A stretch of DNA of 64,000 bases from Neoceratodus forsteri. Taxonomy: Eukaryota > Chordata > Ceratodontiformes > Ceratodontidae. Both the position numbers and the translations under genes were made by a program. The DNA is taken from contig CM057456.1 of the NCBI GenBank assembly GCA_016271365.2, forward strand, positions 1,396,643,001 through 1,396,707,000, read 5' to 3'. The notes under the pieces are model-generated. The model was not told the DNA's origin and ran no database searches. It worked only from the letters and a program-made list of their open reading frames with translations. Shown here in pieces: positions 33,745-43,994 of this stretch. Each line of letters opens with the position of its first letter. Within the stretch, counting starts at the first letter, position 1.

Positions 33745-34095
33745 CAGGTTCTGACACTGGGGATTGAGCACCCCTGTGTGTGAGTGATATTTGGCAGTAC
33801 CGGGGCTGGGCACCCTGATGTTATACACATTGTGACGGGGGGTGAGGTCTGAGCTGGCACCAGGGATTGGGCACCCCGGTGTTGGAAGTATCTGTCGGGC
33901 AGGATAAAACAGGGTGAGTCTTAACCAGCACCGAGGGTGGGTACCCCAGTGTTGGCTAAACATATTGTTATTTAGCTGGCATGGGGACTTGGGCACCCCA
34001 TTGTCAGTTTAACTAGCTGGTAGATGGGTATAAAAGAAAAGTTGGAGTAGGTCTGAACCAGCACCAGAGTGGGCACCCTGGTGTCATATAGGAAG
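33745..34095. repeat. GC-rich minisatellite, about 5 degenerate units
   Basis: A degenerate unit of about 65-75 bp contains the core GGGCACCCYRGTGT preceded by GCACYRGGG. Cores occur near 33765, 33810, 33870, 33937, 33993 and 34072. The spacing and sequence between cores vary. Confidence 0.7.
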
Positions 34096-34644
34096 GGAAA
34101 TTCTTCAGCAAATCAGTTTTCTTTAGAATGCTCATTTTTTAAACTGAGGATGCACGAAAAACAGACCTTTGTTTCTTAATTACCCCCAAAACAGCTAATT
34201 AGGGACATAAAAAGCACAAAAGTACACACCTTGGTTTCATTTTGGTTATTTGTGAGCAAAAAAAAGGTGTTAATTTTGGCCAATTTAAAATTTTTGCACT
34301 TCTGTAACTTTGCCCCTGCTGAACTGATTGCCATGAAATTTTCAGGATCCAAAGATTCTGACACTCATGCAGTGCCCGTCAAACATAAATTAAGTTTATT
34401 AAATGGGTGCGGACTCATGAAGGTGCAGAAATTGGGATTTAACATTAAAGTGCTTACTCAACCCTAATATACAAGCGCAACCATGCCTGTATAATATATG
34501 TGTATATATAAACTGACCCAACAATCCTACAGCTGGGGGATCAAGGAATAAATTTACTGTCCCTACCCATGGCATCCAGTATTCAGCTGCTCCATCCTGT
34601 TTATTGTTTAAAGACACTGTGATTTTTTTTTTTCTGTTTTATAA
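34096..34644. other. Unassigned AT-rich DNA
   Basis: No coding region is recognised. The block 34150-34470 reads like an old dispersed repeat but I cannot name it. Confidence 0.4.
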
Positions 34645-34860
34645 ATCTTACTAACCGATCGATCTTCTTTGAGGATATCTCTTTCATCAGGTTACATCTT
34701 TAGAACTAATAGCCGTCAGGCTCTAGGACCACATGGAAACTTTTGCAAGCGGTCTGCCAGGAGCCACGCATGATGATGTCGGACGTCTGCATATACATAA
34801 ATGTGTGTGGCCCCTCGTCTCCTCAGTTCTTTTCCCGCCATCGAACTGAATTTGTTGGAC
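34645..34860. repeat. Outer DIRS left inverted terminal repeat
   Basis: Shared in inverted form with about 50390-50590: GATCTTC...TCTCTTTCATCAGG, GGCTCTAGGACCACATGGAA, GCGGTCTGCCAGGAGCCAC and GTCTCCTCAGTTC. Confidence 0.8.
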
Positions 34861-34941
34861 TGCTAAGGAAATGTTGCTGCATATTGCTTCTATTTTCTTT
34901 TCGAAAAATGTATCACTTTTAGAGTGATTTTAGCAATCTGT

Positions 34942-36640
34942 ATGTCATCGAAAGAACCATCTAAACTTTTCCAGTACTGGGAATACAAAGACAAAATCTA
35001 CACCAGTGACTCCCACAATGTCTGTGTCTGTTGCGTAGGCCTAGATCACAATGTGAAAGTCTTCAAAATCTGCCAGGGGTTTAATTCTGCAATCAGGCAA
35101 TGCTGAAATCAACAGAAATCCACCTTACCAACCCTGTCGACCAAACTATCATTGTCAGAATCCCAGGAGAAAACATCTGAGGGTCACAGACACAAGGAGG
35201 AGGCTTCCCAGAAGTGTTCTAGGTCACCTTTATGCCCAACAGGTATGACATCCTCTTGACGCCATCTGCTCTGGTGGTAGAGCTATGCCCCCCCCCCCAA
35301 CCCAATCATCAACATGACATCAGGGTCGGGGCTTGGCATAGGCACTGCTGGACCTATTATGTTCAGTACATTGCCATCAACATCCGGGACTCAGCCTTCT
35401 CCAGTTGCACCCATTGACCAAAGGGGCACCAATGCTCAGGCAGTTATCAAGTCTTTCTCAGACATGATCAGATGCTTACTGCCTGGCCTTCCTGTTCCAG
35501 AGGGCCCATTGATAGAGACTACTGCCAATCCCCCATTGACGCCACAAGGAACTCCGTTGCCACAGCCAACTCGTATGCAGCTGCCAACATCGCTGGCGCA
35601 GTCCCTCTTCCCATCAACCCAGTCAATGATGAATATGAGTACAGTTCTGATCTCATGATACAGGAAGAGTAGGATGAGGCTGAAGACTATGTTGAGAGCC
35701 AGTATCAGCTTGGCATCAGCTCTATAATCTCCACATGCAGTGAAGACTCTGTTGTGAACACACCACAGTCCCTTCGAGAGGATCCTGTTATTTTAACTAT
35801 GATGCAGCAAATGCAGGCTACCAGGGCTCTTCCATTAGAAGAGCAGGCTATCGCCAAGAACAACCTGCTGGAGTTCTTGGATCTCCCAAAGTCTCCTACC
35901 ATTGTGGTGCTTCCTCTGCTACCAGCATTGGAGGATGCCACCTATGCAGCTTGGTACAGACCAAACAATATACCAGCTGTTTCCCAGGAAAGCAGATAAA
36001 ATGTATTCTGCCCCTTCTGGAAAATCTTTTTTATGCCACACAACATCAGGCAGACTCAGTGGTGATTAATGCTGCCCGTGACAGGTCTAAGGCACCTAAA
36101 CACCTGAGTTCACTTCCTCCTGATAAAGAATCTAGGCGCTAGATATCATTGGCAAGAGGACTTGTTCCTCTGCATTGTTGGGCCTTTGTATTGCCAACTA
36201 CAAGGCCCATATGATGAAATATCCGAACACCCTCTGGAGGAAGGCTAAGGCTGATGCACAGGCCTGCTTTGACGGCCGGTGCTGATGTGGGCAAATGTTT
36301 GCTCCGCACAGCTTATGTTTCTGATGCTTCTGCCAGGGCTGCAGCTTCTAGCATCTGTCTCAGGAGGTATTTGTGACTCAGGGTGGCAGGCTTTGCCACA
36401 AATGTCCAGCAATCCATTCTCAGTGCCTCATTTAAAGGGCAAAATTTGTTTGGACATGATGTGCAGGAGATGCTAAAGCTGTCCAAGCCTTGGGCAGGAC
36501 TTTGAAGTCAGTGTACTCCCTCTACCATACCCAACCTAAAGGTAAGAGTAGGGGTGCCATTCACCCAGCTGGTGTTAGGCGACAGCGCCCACACTCCAGA
36601 TAGCAGGGCAGGGGTAAAGGAGCTGGGGCCTTGCCAGTCC
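34942..36640 (+). pseudogene. Outer DIRS gag-like ORF remnant
   Basis: The start at 34942 gives a 54-codon leader with the cysteine cluster CVCCVGLDHNVKVFKICQGF and then a stop at 35104. Downstream pieces 35314-35658 and 35754-35999 cover the variable middle. The conserved part near 36040-36130 encodes DSVVINAARDRSKAPKHLS and PPDKESR, and near 36470-36550 the C-terminal SVYSLYHTQ-type words occur in shifted frames. Many stops are present. The remnant ends where the inner DIRS terminal repeat begins. Confidence 0.75.
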
Positions 36641-36789
36641 CCAGAGGTGGGCGTGGGTGGTCCCAGATCCTCCTCGGTTCTTTTTCTGGCACTGACCTGC
36701 ATGCTGTACCTCCCAAAGGAGTCTAGCCACAGTCAACGACATACCTCAACAGACATTTCTCGGATCATTATTCATGAATGGAGCATCAT

Positions 36790-38118
36790 GGTGTAACATC
36801 ATGTCACCAGCTGATAGATGTCTTCCTCAGACTCTCTGTTTACGCTCTGAACCTGTGGACAAAAACTTGCCACTGTGGACTTATACAAACTTTGCGTGCG
36901 TTGCCTGGGACCCTAGCATGACACACACCAGTGCACTTTGTGCAAAAGATGTAATAAAACAAAGCAATGATATCTTTAAACTCTTAGAGAGCATTTAATG
37001 TAGCAAAAAATCTCGCTCATAAAGCGGGAACTCCAGTCCAAATCTTCCCGCGCGTCTTCATCTCCTAGTTCCCACCATATGAAGAGGGATCACTTGTAGA
37101 TGGACAAAGCTGACTGCAGGGAGAATCACAAACAATTCCATGAAGGAAAAAAGCATCCCCGCACTCCATCAATGGCCTCATCTCCATCAACGACCTTGCT
37201 GCCTGTCGCAGTACCCCATGCAGTTTTAAATACAAGAGCCATTTTTTCGGCTCTGTCGATGAGCTTTGCTCAAACCGCCAGGCCCCCTGTTGATGACTAC
37301 GGCCTCTTCCAGTTCTCTGGGGCCATTGACGACTCACTTGTCGACAACACCACCAGCAACACCAACCATACAGTTCCCACCTCTGTCACCACCATCTCGG
37401 GGGGACTTTATACATCCCCCTCAACGGGACATACTTGGTCGTCGGCAACCATTATCCCAGGAAATGGGTATTATCTCCAGAGATCGGGGTTCCTAGGTTC
37501 ATTGTCTATGACTTCCTCATGAATGAGCCATTTACCTGCTTCTCACTTGGTGCCTCACACTGCACCAATTCCATCAATAATACCAACTGGGCCTACTACC
37601 ATTACAGCTACCACTGCCATGCCACCCCAGATGGCCATGGTGGATATCCAAGCTCTGGTAAGTACCATCCTGGATTTAACCCAGAAGGCTACCACAACTA
37701 CAACTATGCCTTCTACAGTTCCACCTCTAGCTCCACCATGGCACCATTCCAGCTCCCATACTGTCAGTGGTTCCTTGGCCTCTCCAGCCCCATCCCCAGA
37801 CATAGATATGGAAGAGGAACAATATGACCAAGACTGGTACCAAGCGGAGAAAGAAGAAGAAGAGGAAATGGAGGAAATTACTCCATCCTCAGCAGACACA
37901 ACTTTTTCCCCAGGAGAGGAAAGAACTCTAGATCTCCCTTGTTCACCACCTGATGACCCCAGCTTCACTGACATTATGCAACATCTCCAACAAACATTTG
38001 GATTTGAGGCAAATAAACAGAACACCTCTAGATGAAAATTGGCTCTCTACCTGGGACTACCAGATACTCCTCCTCTGGTAATACCCCCATATGATGGAGG
38101 CCTACAAAGATGCCTTGT
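36790..38118 (+). pseudogene. Inner DIRS gag-like ORF, first segment
   Basis: Near 36870-36955 the sequence encodes LYKLCVRCLGP and HDTHQCTLCK, the cysteine/histidine cluster of DIRS gag, with stops. 37100-37522 and 37523-38035 (170 codons) give the variable threonine/proline-rich middle and an acidic stretch (DMEEEQYDQDW, EEEEEMEEITPSS). The latter is followed by DDPSFTDIMQHLQQTFGF. The segment ends at the short tailed insert at about 38119. Confidence 0.75.
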
Positions 38119-38471
38119 TTACTGCCACTGAACTGATCATTGTATTTGTATTGTACTGATGTTGATTGTAACTGTATTGGTGGTGACTGTATTTGCTTTA
38201 TCTCTGTAGTCTCCAGGGTCATGCCTGAAAATAGGCATTTTATTCCCTATAGCTATGCTCCTTGATCCGGTATCCTTGTGTACCTCCACTGAAGTGATCA
38301 TTGAATTGTATTGTACCTCTACTACTCTCTATTTGATGTTGATTGTAACTGTATTGTATGTGACTGTACTTGCATTATATCTGTACTTTCCCAGGTTGTG
38401 CCTGAAAATAGGCATTTTTTTATGCCTAGCGCACCTACTCGGTTACCAAAATCAAAATAAATAAATAAATT
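38119..38471 (+). mobile_element. A/T-tailed dimeric insert of unknown class
   Basis: An insert in the inner DIRS gag consisting of two related units of about 160-190 bp: CCACTGAACTGATCATTG at 38125 against CCACTGAAGTGATCATTG at 38286, and CCTGAAAATAGGCATTT at 38224 and 38401. The second unit ends in ACTCGGTTACCAAAATC and an AAAT repeat. The end word and tail recur in the insert at 49755-49911. CTTGT occurs at both edges but also at the start of the second unit, so it is not a secure target duplication. Probably a LINE or SINE 3' end. Confidence 0.6.
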
Positions 38472-38981
38472 CTTGTGTCATGACATCAACCATACAATAT
38501 TCCATCAGCACCCTGAAAGGCCGACAGAATATATCAGGACCCAGCTGGACACCCATACTTTGCTGCACCTCCACAGGCAGATTCTGTGGTTGTAAACGCT
38601 GCCCATGACAGGTTAGTGTGCCCTAAGCATTTAAGTGCTGTACCTCCAGACAAAGAGTCCAGAAACTGGATGCCATGGGTAAAAGAATGTTCTCTTCTTC
38701 TACCCTTACCCTGCAGATACTGAATTACATGGGCCACCTCCTTAAGTATCAAGAAGAACTTTGGAATGCGGCCCAGGCATCTACATATCACTACCTGACA
38801 CTGCATCCAAACAGGAATGAACTAAAACGTTAAAGACAGCGGCCACAGTGGGCCGTCATTTACTGTGGGCAGTGTATGATGTGGTCAATTCCTCAACTCA
38901 GGCATCAACCACTGGCATATGTCTGAGGAGACATTCATGGTTGTGGGTCTCCAGATTTTCATTGGACGTGCAACATTTCAT
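38472..38981 (+). pseudogene. Inner DIRS gag-like ORF, second segment
   Basis: It encodes in shifting frames ADSVVVNAAHDRLVCPKHLS, VPPDKESRKLDAMGKRMFSS, VYDVVNSSTQASTTG and ICLRRHSWLWVSRFSLDVQ, the conserved DIRS gag C-terminal half. It stops at the SINE-like insertion, within the codons for LNAPP. Confidence 0.8.
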
Positions 38982-39778
38982 CCTTAATGCCCCCCCTTTT
39001 TTTTTTTGCATATTCTTTTTATCCCGCCTTACCTCCATCCAGCCGCCCATTCCTTCGGGCGGCCAGCCTTCATCTGCCACCACCTCTCCCATTCTGCCAT
39101 CTTGCTGCTACCTTGCCTGGCTGACCCGGACGTATCCCTTTGCCGGGGGCCATTGGAAAGGGAGACCCGGTCTGCTTAGCACTCCGTGCTACTTGCCAGG
39201 TGGTGTACAGCTGAGGGGCTTCACCTGGTGACGCAGGGAGGCAGGGCCACTGTCATTCGGCTGGCATGGATGCCATTTTCACATTATAATAATAAATTTT
39301 ATTTTGCAAAAGCACCTTTCAGGCCATCAAGACACTTTACAAAAAGATAAAAATAATCATAATAAGACAGTGAGCATAATAATACAATAAATAGGATCAA
39401 AGTTATACGGTGCCATCATAAGCATGACACCATAAGAAGGTTTTCAATGCCTGTTTAAACCCCTCCACAGTCGTGCACTCCTGAAGCTGGTGGGGTAGAG
39501 AATTTCAAAGGGTTGGGGCCACGTGCATAAATGCACGGTCCCCAGAAGACTTCAGAGACACCCTTGGAATCTCTAGTAGCCCCTCATCAGTCGAACGCAA
39601 CTGTTGCATTGGGTGGTAAGGCACAAGAAGCTCTTTCAAATAGTCGGGGGTCCAGTCCATGTAGGGCTTTATATGTCAGTAAACCAACTTTAAAGGTGAT
39701 CCGCCACCTAATCGGCAGCCAGTGCAGATCGCGCAGCACAGGAGTAATATGGGATGCTCAAGAAGCCCCAGTTAACAA

Positions 39779-40735
39779 TCATGCTGCCGCATTCTGCATG
39801 AGCTGCAGGCGGTGGATTTCAACCCCAGAAAGCCCTAAGTACAGGGAGTTACAATAATCAAGGCGCAAAGTCACAAAAGCATGGACTACTGTAGGCAAGT
39901 CCCCGGATGGAACCAGGTGCTTAATCCTGGAGATATTCCTAAGATGATAAAAGGAAGACTTGATGACGTCCAACACCTGAGATCGTAAAGTCAGCCTGTT
40001 GTCATGCACTACCCCCAGGTTTCGCACGCACGCATTCAGAGGAGAGGATCTGAGAGCCCCCGAAAAAATTCCAGAGGGCTGATCAGCCCTAAGCCCCTCT
40101 ATCTGGCGACCCGGGTCCACTACCATCACTTCCGTCTTTCCAGCATTCAGCTTTAACCAGCTATAGTTCATCCAGTCCTGGATTTCAACGAGGCAGGTAT
40201 TAAGCACCGAGACAGCTCTTTGCTGGTTGAGAGCAAAAGACAGGTAGAGCTGGGTATCATCAGCATAGCAGTAAAACCTCAGACCATACCGTCTTACAGT
40301 GTCTCTGAGAGGCAGCATATACACTGCAAACAACATGGGGGACAGCACTGAACCCTGAGGGATCCCACATGGCAGGGAGAGAGGGTCCAAGAAAAAAATC
40401 CCAGACACCACTCTCCGACTCCTGCCAGTGATGAAAGATGTAAACCACCTAAGAACCGTACCTGACAGTCCACAGATGGACCTCAGACGTCCAAGCAGCA
40501 CCCCATGGTCTAGTGTCAAAAGCTGAGGAGTGATCAAGGAGCACCAAGATAGAACAGTTTCTCCGATCTCTCGCCATCAGGAGATCATTGAGCACCCGAA
40601 CCAGCGTCATGACAGTGCTGTGCCTCTTTCGAAAACCGGACTAGAGAGGTTCATAGATGTTATGGATGGTCAAGTGGTCATCCAGCTGTAATGCTACTAC
40701 TTTCTCAATCACCTTCCCTATAAAGGGAAGATTTA
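39779..40735 (-). pseudogene. L2 reverse transcriptase remnant, copy 2, 3' part
   Basis: 39779-40537 is open for 252 codons on the minus strand: TLDHGVLLGRL, LRWFTSFITGRSRRVV, GIPQGSVLSPMLFAVYMLPL, an intact catalytic box CYADDTQLYLSF, WLKLNAGKTEVMVVDPGRQ and LDYCNSLYLGLSG. Unlike L2 copy 1 the YADD box is preserved. It breaks near 40510 inside the LDLSSAFDT region and again at the CR1 insertion. Confidence 0.88.
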
Positions 40736-42914
40736 CATAGATACATAGATACATAGACAGTGTCGGCAGATAAGGGCCTATGGCCCACCCAGTCTGCCCA
40801 TTTGAGCTTGTAAATTCAATTTATGTTTTCCTAGAAGTCTGTTGCCCCTTACCCCGACCTCCAGAATTCCTTTATGTCTATCCCATGCATTCTTAAATCC
40901 CATGATTGTCTCAGCCCCCACCACTTCCTCTGGCAGGGTGTTCCACTTGTCCACCACCCGTTCTGTGAAGAAATTCTTCCTCATGTTTCCTCTGAATCGT
41001 CCTCCCTCCAACTTCATCCCATGCCCTCTAGTCCTGGAACATCTTTTTCGCTTAAAAATAGTGCATTCCTGCACCCTGTTCCTCCCTGTGAGATACTTGT
41101 ATGTCTCTATCATATCCCCTCTCCTCCAGGGAGTACATGTTCAGTTCCTTCAACCTGTCCTTATAGAACTTGTGATGCAATCCATGCACCATCTTTGTTG
41201 CCCTCCTCTGAACCTTCTCTACCCTGTCTATGTCCTTACATAGGTATGGTCTCCAGAACTGTACACGTACTTCAGGTGGGCCTCACTAGTGTCTTGTATA
41301 TGCGGAATTATGACCTCCCTTCCTGCTGGTGATGCCCTGCCTATACATCCCAGCATCCTATTTGCTTTACCTGCTGCCTTGTCACACTGTTTCCTGCCTT
41401 GAGGTCATCAGAGATGATAACCCCAAGATCCCTTTCCTGCTTGGTGCATGCTATATCCTCACCCCCAACTGATATATTGTGCCAGGGTTTTGTGCCCATA
41501 TGCATTATCTTGCACTTCTTTGCATTGAATTTCAACTGCAAATCCTGACCATTCTTCAAGTTTCTGCAGGTCCCTTCTCATTCTGTCTACACCCTCTGGT
41601 GTGTCTACTCTGTTACAGAGCTTTGTGTCATCAGCAAACAGTGAAATTCTGCCTTCTAGGTCCTGTGCAATGTCACTGATGAAGATGTCGAATAGGACCA
41701 GTCCCAGCACTGATCCCTGTGGTACCCCACTGGTCACTCTTCCCTCTGTGGAGTGACAGCCATTTACCACCACCCTCTGTGTCCTGCCACCCAGCCAGTT
41801 ACCTACCTACCACACTACTGTCCTGCCCACACCCATATTCCCCAGTTTGTGTAATAGTCTTCTATGTGGCACAGTGTCAAAGGCCTTGCTGAAGTCCAGA
41901 TAGGCCATGTCCATTGCCTTCCCCTGATCCACCTCCCTAGTCACCCAGTCAAAAAATTCAATGAGGTTGGTCTGACATGACCTCCCCCTGGTGAAACCAT
42001 GCTGCCTTGGGTCCTGTAGTCCATTGACAACCAGATGTTCCACCAATCTCTCCTTCAGTAGTGCTTCCATGATCTTCCCACTACCGAGGTGAGGCTGACT
42101 GGTCTGTAGTTCCCTGCTTCCTCTTTGTTCCCGCTTTTGTATAAGGGGACTACATCTGCTGTCCTCCAGTCTTTGGGTACCTCTCCTGTTTCCAGTGATT
42201 GGCTAAACAGGATAGCCAGAGATTCAGCCACCCTCTCTCTTAGTTCTTTAAGGACCCTGGGGTGCACCCCATCTGGCCCCATTGCTTTATCAACTCTTAT
42301 TGCTTCCAGTTCCTTCGGACCCTTTCTCATGTAAAGGGACTTGTGTCCATTTCTGCACCATTCTCACCCTTGTACTCCCTTCAGACCCATTACCTCCTCT
42401 TCCTCAGTAAAGACTGAGCAGAAATACCTGTTCAATATGTCAGCTTTACTGTTGTCATCCTCCACGCCCCCATCCTCCCCTTCAGTCTCACTATCCCTCC
42501 TTTGTCGTTCTTTTTCACTTATGTACCTGTAAAGGTTTTGTCCCTCTACCCACTGATTTTGCAATGTGTTCTTCTGTCTGAGCTTTGGCTTCCCTTACTG
42601 ACCTCCCTGCCTCCCTTTGCTTCTCCTGGTACTTCTCCCTATCCCTTCTGCCTGTGTCTTTTTGTATTGCCTGAATGCAATCTTTTGGCTTTCACTTTCT
42701 TTGCCACCTCTTTGGAAAACCATAATGGTCTCCTCTTCCTTTTTCTTTTGCTAACCTGCTTAATGCATAATTCTGTTATTCTTGTAATCCCCATTTTAAA
42801 TACTGCCCACTGTTCCTCAACCCCTGATTCCTGTCCCATTCCCCTTAATGCCTCTTTCAAGTATCTCCCCATTTTCCCAAAGTCTGCCCCCCTAAAATCC
42901 AGGATACGTGTTTT
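40736..42914 (-). mobile_element. CR1-clade LINE, copy 3
   Basis: A minus-strand CR1 of about 2.2 kb, the longest uninterrupted CR1 in the window. The plus strand starts with an ACATAGATACATAGAT repeat and GTCGGCAGATAAGGGCC, the family 3' terminus. It ends near 42914 in the region before the RT. It interrupts L2 copy 2 and is the innermost layer of the nest, so it is the youngest insertion there. Confidence 0.87.
40778..42900 (-). pseudogene. CR1 reverse transcriptase remnant, copy 3
   Basis: Minus strand, in order: GQESGVEEQWAVFKMGI and RRPLWFSKEVAKKVKAK before the RT (42639-42872). Then KAMGPDGVHPRVLKEL and ADVVPLYKSGNKEEAGNYRP (42055-42330), and QHGFTRGRSCQTNLIEF with AYLDFSKAFDTVPH (41807-42070). 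After that GVPQGSVLGLVLFDIFI and an intact box LFADDTKLCNRV (41459-41773). Next comes FNAKKCKIMHMGTK (41341-41559), and the C-terminal FFTERVVDKWNTLPEEVVGA (40778-41113). Stops and shifts separate the pieces. Confidence 0.88.
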
Positions 42915-43529
42915 TGTGTGGTTTGGTTATAGGTCTGTAGTTTTTCAGAGAATCCGGGTCCAAAGAAGCTTTCTTTAGGAGGGGGATTACCACCGCCTCC
43001 TTCAGGGAGCTTGGAAACTCATCGGATTCCAAGGAGCACTGAACTGTCTGTGCCAGGACCGGGCCGATCATATCCCAACAACCCATAATCAAGGAAGTTG
43101 GGCCTGGATCCAAACTACAGCATGTAGGGTGCATACCCTGGACAATCTGCATGACATCCGCAAGCTCGGGCAAGGCAAAGGTACTGCAGGAAGCCCGAGG
43201 TGACCAAACACTGATCATCAGCAACCCCCATAGAGCGAGTCAAATGAACTTCTGGCCTGATGTTGGCCACCTTATCCGCAAAGAACCAAGCAAGCTCATT
43301 GCACTCCACTTGTGAAAAGGTCTTCAGAGCTGCAGACAGGTTGGGTTGCACAACCTGTCAACAGTTCAGAAGAGCTGGGCTGGTAGGTTCTGAGTGGCAG
43401 CAATCTCCCCGGACAGGAACTCTGCCTTCTCACGGGAGATCATTGATTGGTAAATCTTATAATGTTCAACCAATCTAAGGTGGTCGGCCACCAGGGCAGA
43501 TTTCCGCCAACGCTGCTCCTTTCCTGCCT
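42915..43529 (-). pseudogene. L2 remnant, copy 2, 5' part
   Basis: On the minus strand, 43366-43641 reads WRKSALVADHLRLVEHYKIY and SREKAEFLSGEIAATQN, parallel to SALEIDHLSLVEHYQLYQ in copy 1. 43115-43351 has FSQVECNELAWFFADKVA, and 42892-43224 has SLKEAVVIPLLKKASLDPD and LKNYRPI. It is the linker and start of the RT. The 5' end is truncated inside the linker near 43529. Confidence 0.85.
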
Positions 43530-43756
43530 CTTCTGCAGTGCCGCTCTTGTATTGCTCCCGATCTCTACTGGGGGCTGCTACAGAGCAGTGCAACCCATAC
43601 AACCCACACCAGGAGAGAAGAGCAGTCCTCCAGATGCTCAATCATCTCTTTCCACTGCCGACCCCCAGCATCCCGAGTCCATTCCCAAACCTGGGTCGCC
43701 GGGGTGGCGTGAGGGCCGGCGTCCAGCACCTCAACCCTCAGCGCCACCGGGCCGGC

Positions 43757-43980
43757 CTTAATACCCCTTTTAAAGGTCACAAACTCTTTAGGGCTTCTAC
43801 CCAGGATATACTGACCTCCTTGCTGCTGGCTGGCCATACCGTAAAATCGGTAAACTCCCAGTACCACACCCAGCTGAAACAATTCTACAAAGGTCCATTT
43901 CAGAAGTCCACCACAAAACAGAGACCCGCTACAAAAGCAGCCCACCAAATGAAAGGCTACTGTCTCCTTGCTGGGCCCTA
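43757..43980 (+). pseudogene. Inner DIRS gag-like ORF, third segment
   Basis: After the target-duplicated CCTTAAT..CCCCTTTT the gag frame resumes with PFKGHKLFRASTQDILTSLL, KSVNSQYHTQLKQFYKG and MKGYCLLAGP, then a stop near 43980. It completes the C-terminus interrupted at 38981 and so proves the intervening 4.7 kb is an insertion. Confidence 0.8.
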
Positions 43981-43994
43981 ACCCCTCCGCCAAA

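Larger units (their letters stand above)
39284..43529 (-). mobile_element. L2-clade LINE, copy 2 (split by CR1)
   Basis: The minus-strand L2 has its 3' part at 39284-40735 and its 5' part at about 42915-43529. The ATAATAATAAA tail and GCACCTTTCAGGCCATCAAG match the 3' end of copy 1. The join of the two parts is confirmed by copy 1, where AAAGGGAAGGTTCGAGATAG (27661) is continuous. Here AAAGGGAAGATTT and GGTTATAGGTCTGTAG flank the CR1. It inserted into SINE-like copy 3. Confidence 0.85.
39001..43755 (-). mobile_element. Long SINE-like element, copy 3 (split)
   Basis: The minus-strand SINE-like element is split in two. The tail part is 39001-39283, with poly-T at 38997-39008. The head part is about 43530-43755, with CAGCACCTCAACCCTCAGCG and CCACCGGGCC complementary to the family head. 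Together they make about 510 bp, the size of the other copies. The flanks are CCTTAATGCCCCCCCTTTT (38982-39000) and CCTTAATACCCCTTTT (43756-43771), a target-site duplication inside the DIRS gag. An L2 occupies the gap between the halves. Confidence 0.75.

Noticed and set aside
37555..38025. 156-codon antisense frame opposite the inner DIRS gag
   Set aside because: It is the complement of the acidic, glutamate-rich gag segment. The serine and valine runs are a shadow of GAA/GAG and ACC codons.
38113..38476. CTTGT as a target-site duplication of the dimeric insert
   Set aside because: The same word also starts the second unit at 38273, so it may be part of the insert's own repeat.
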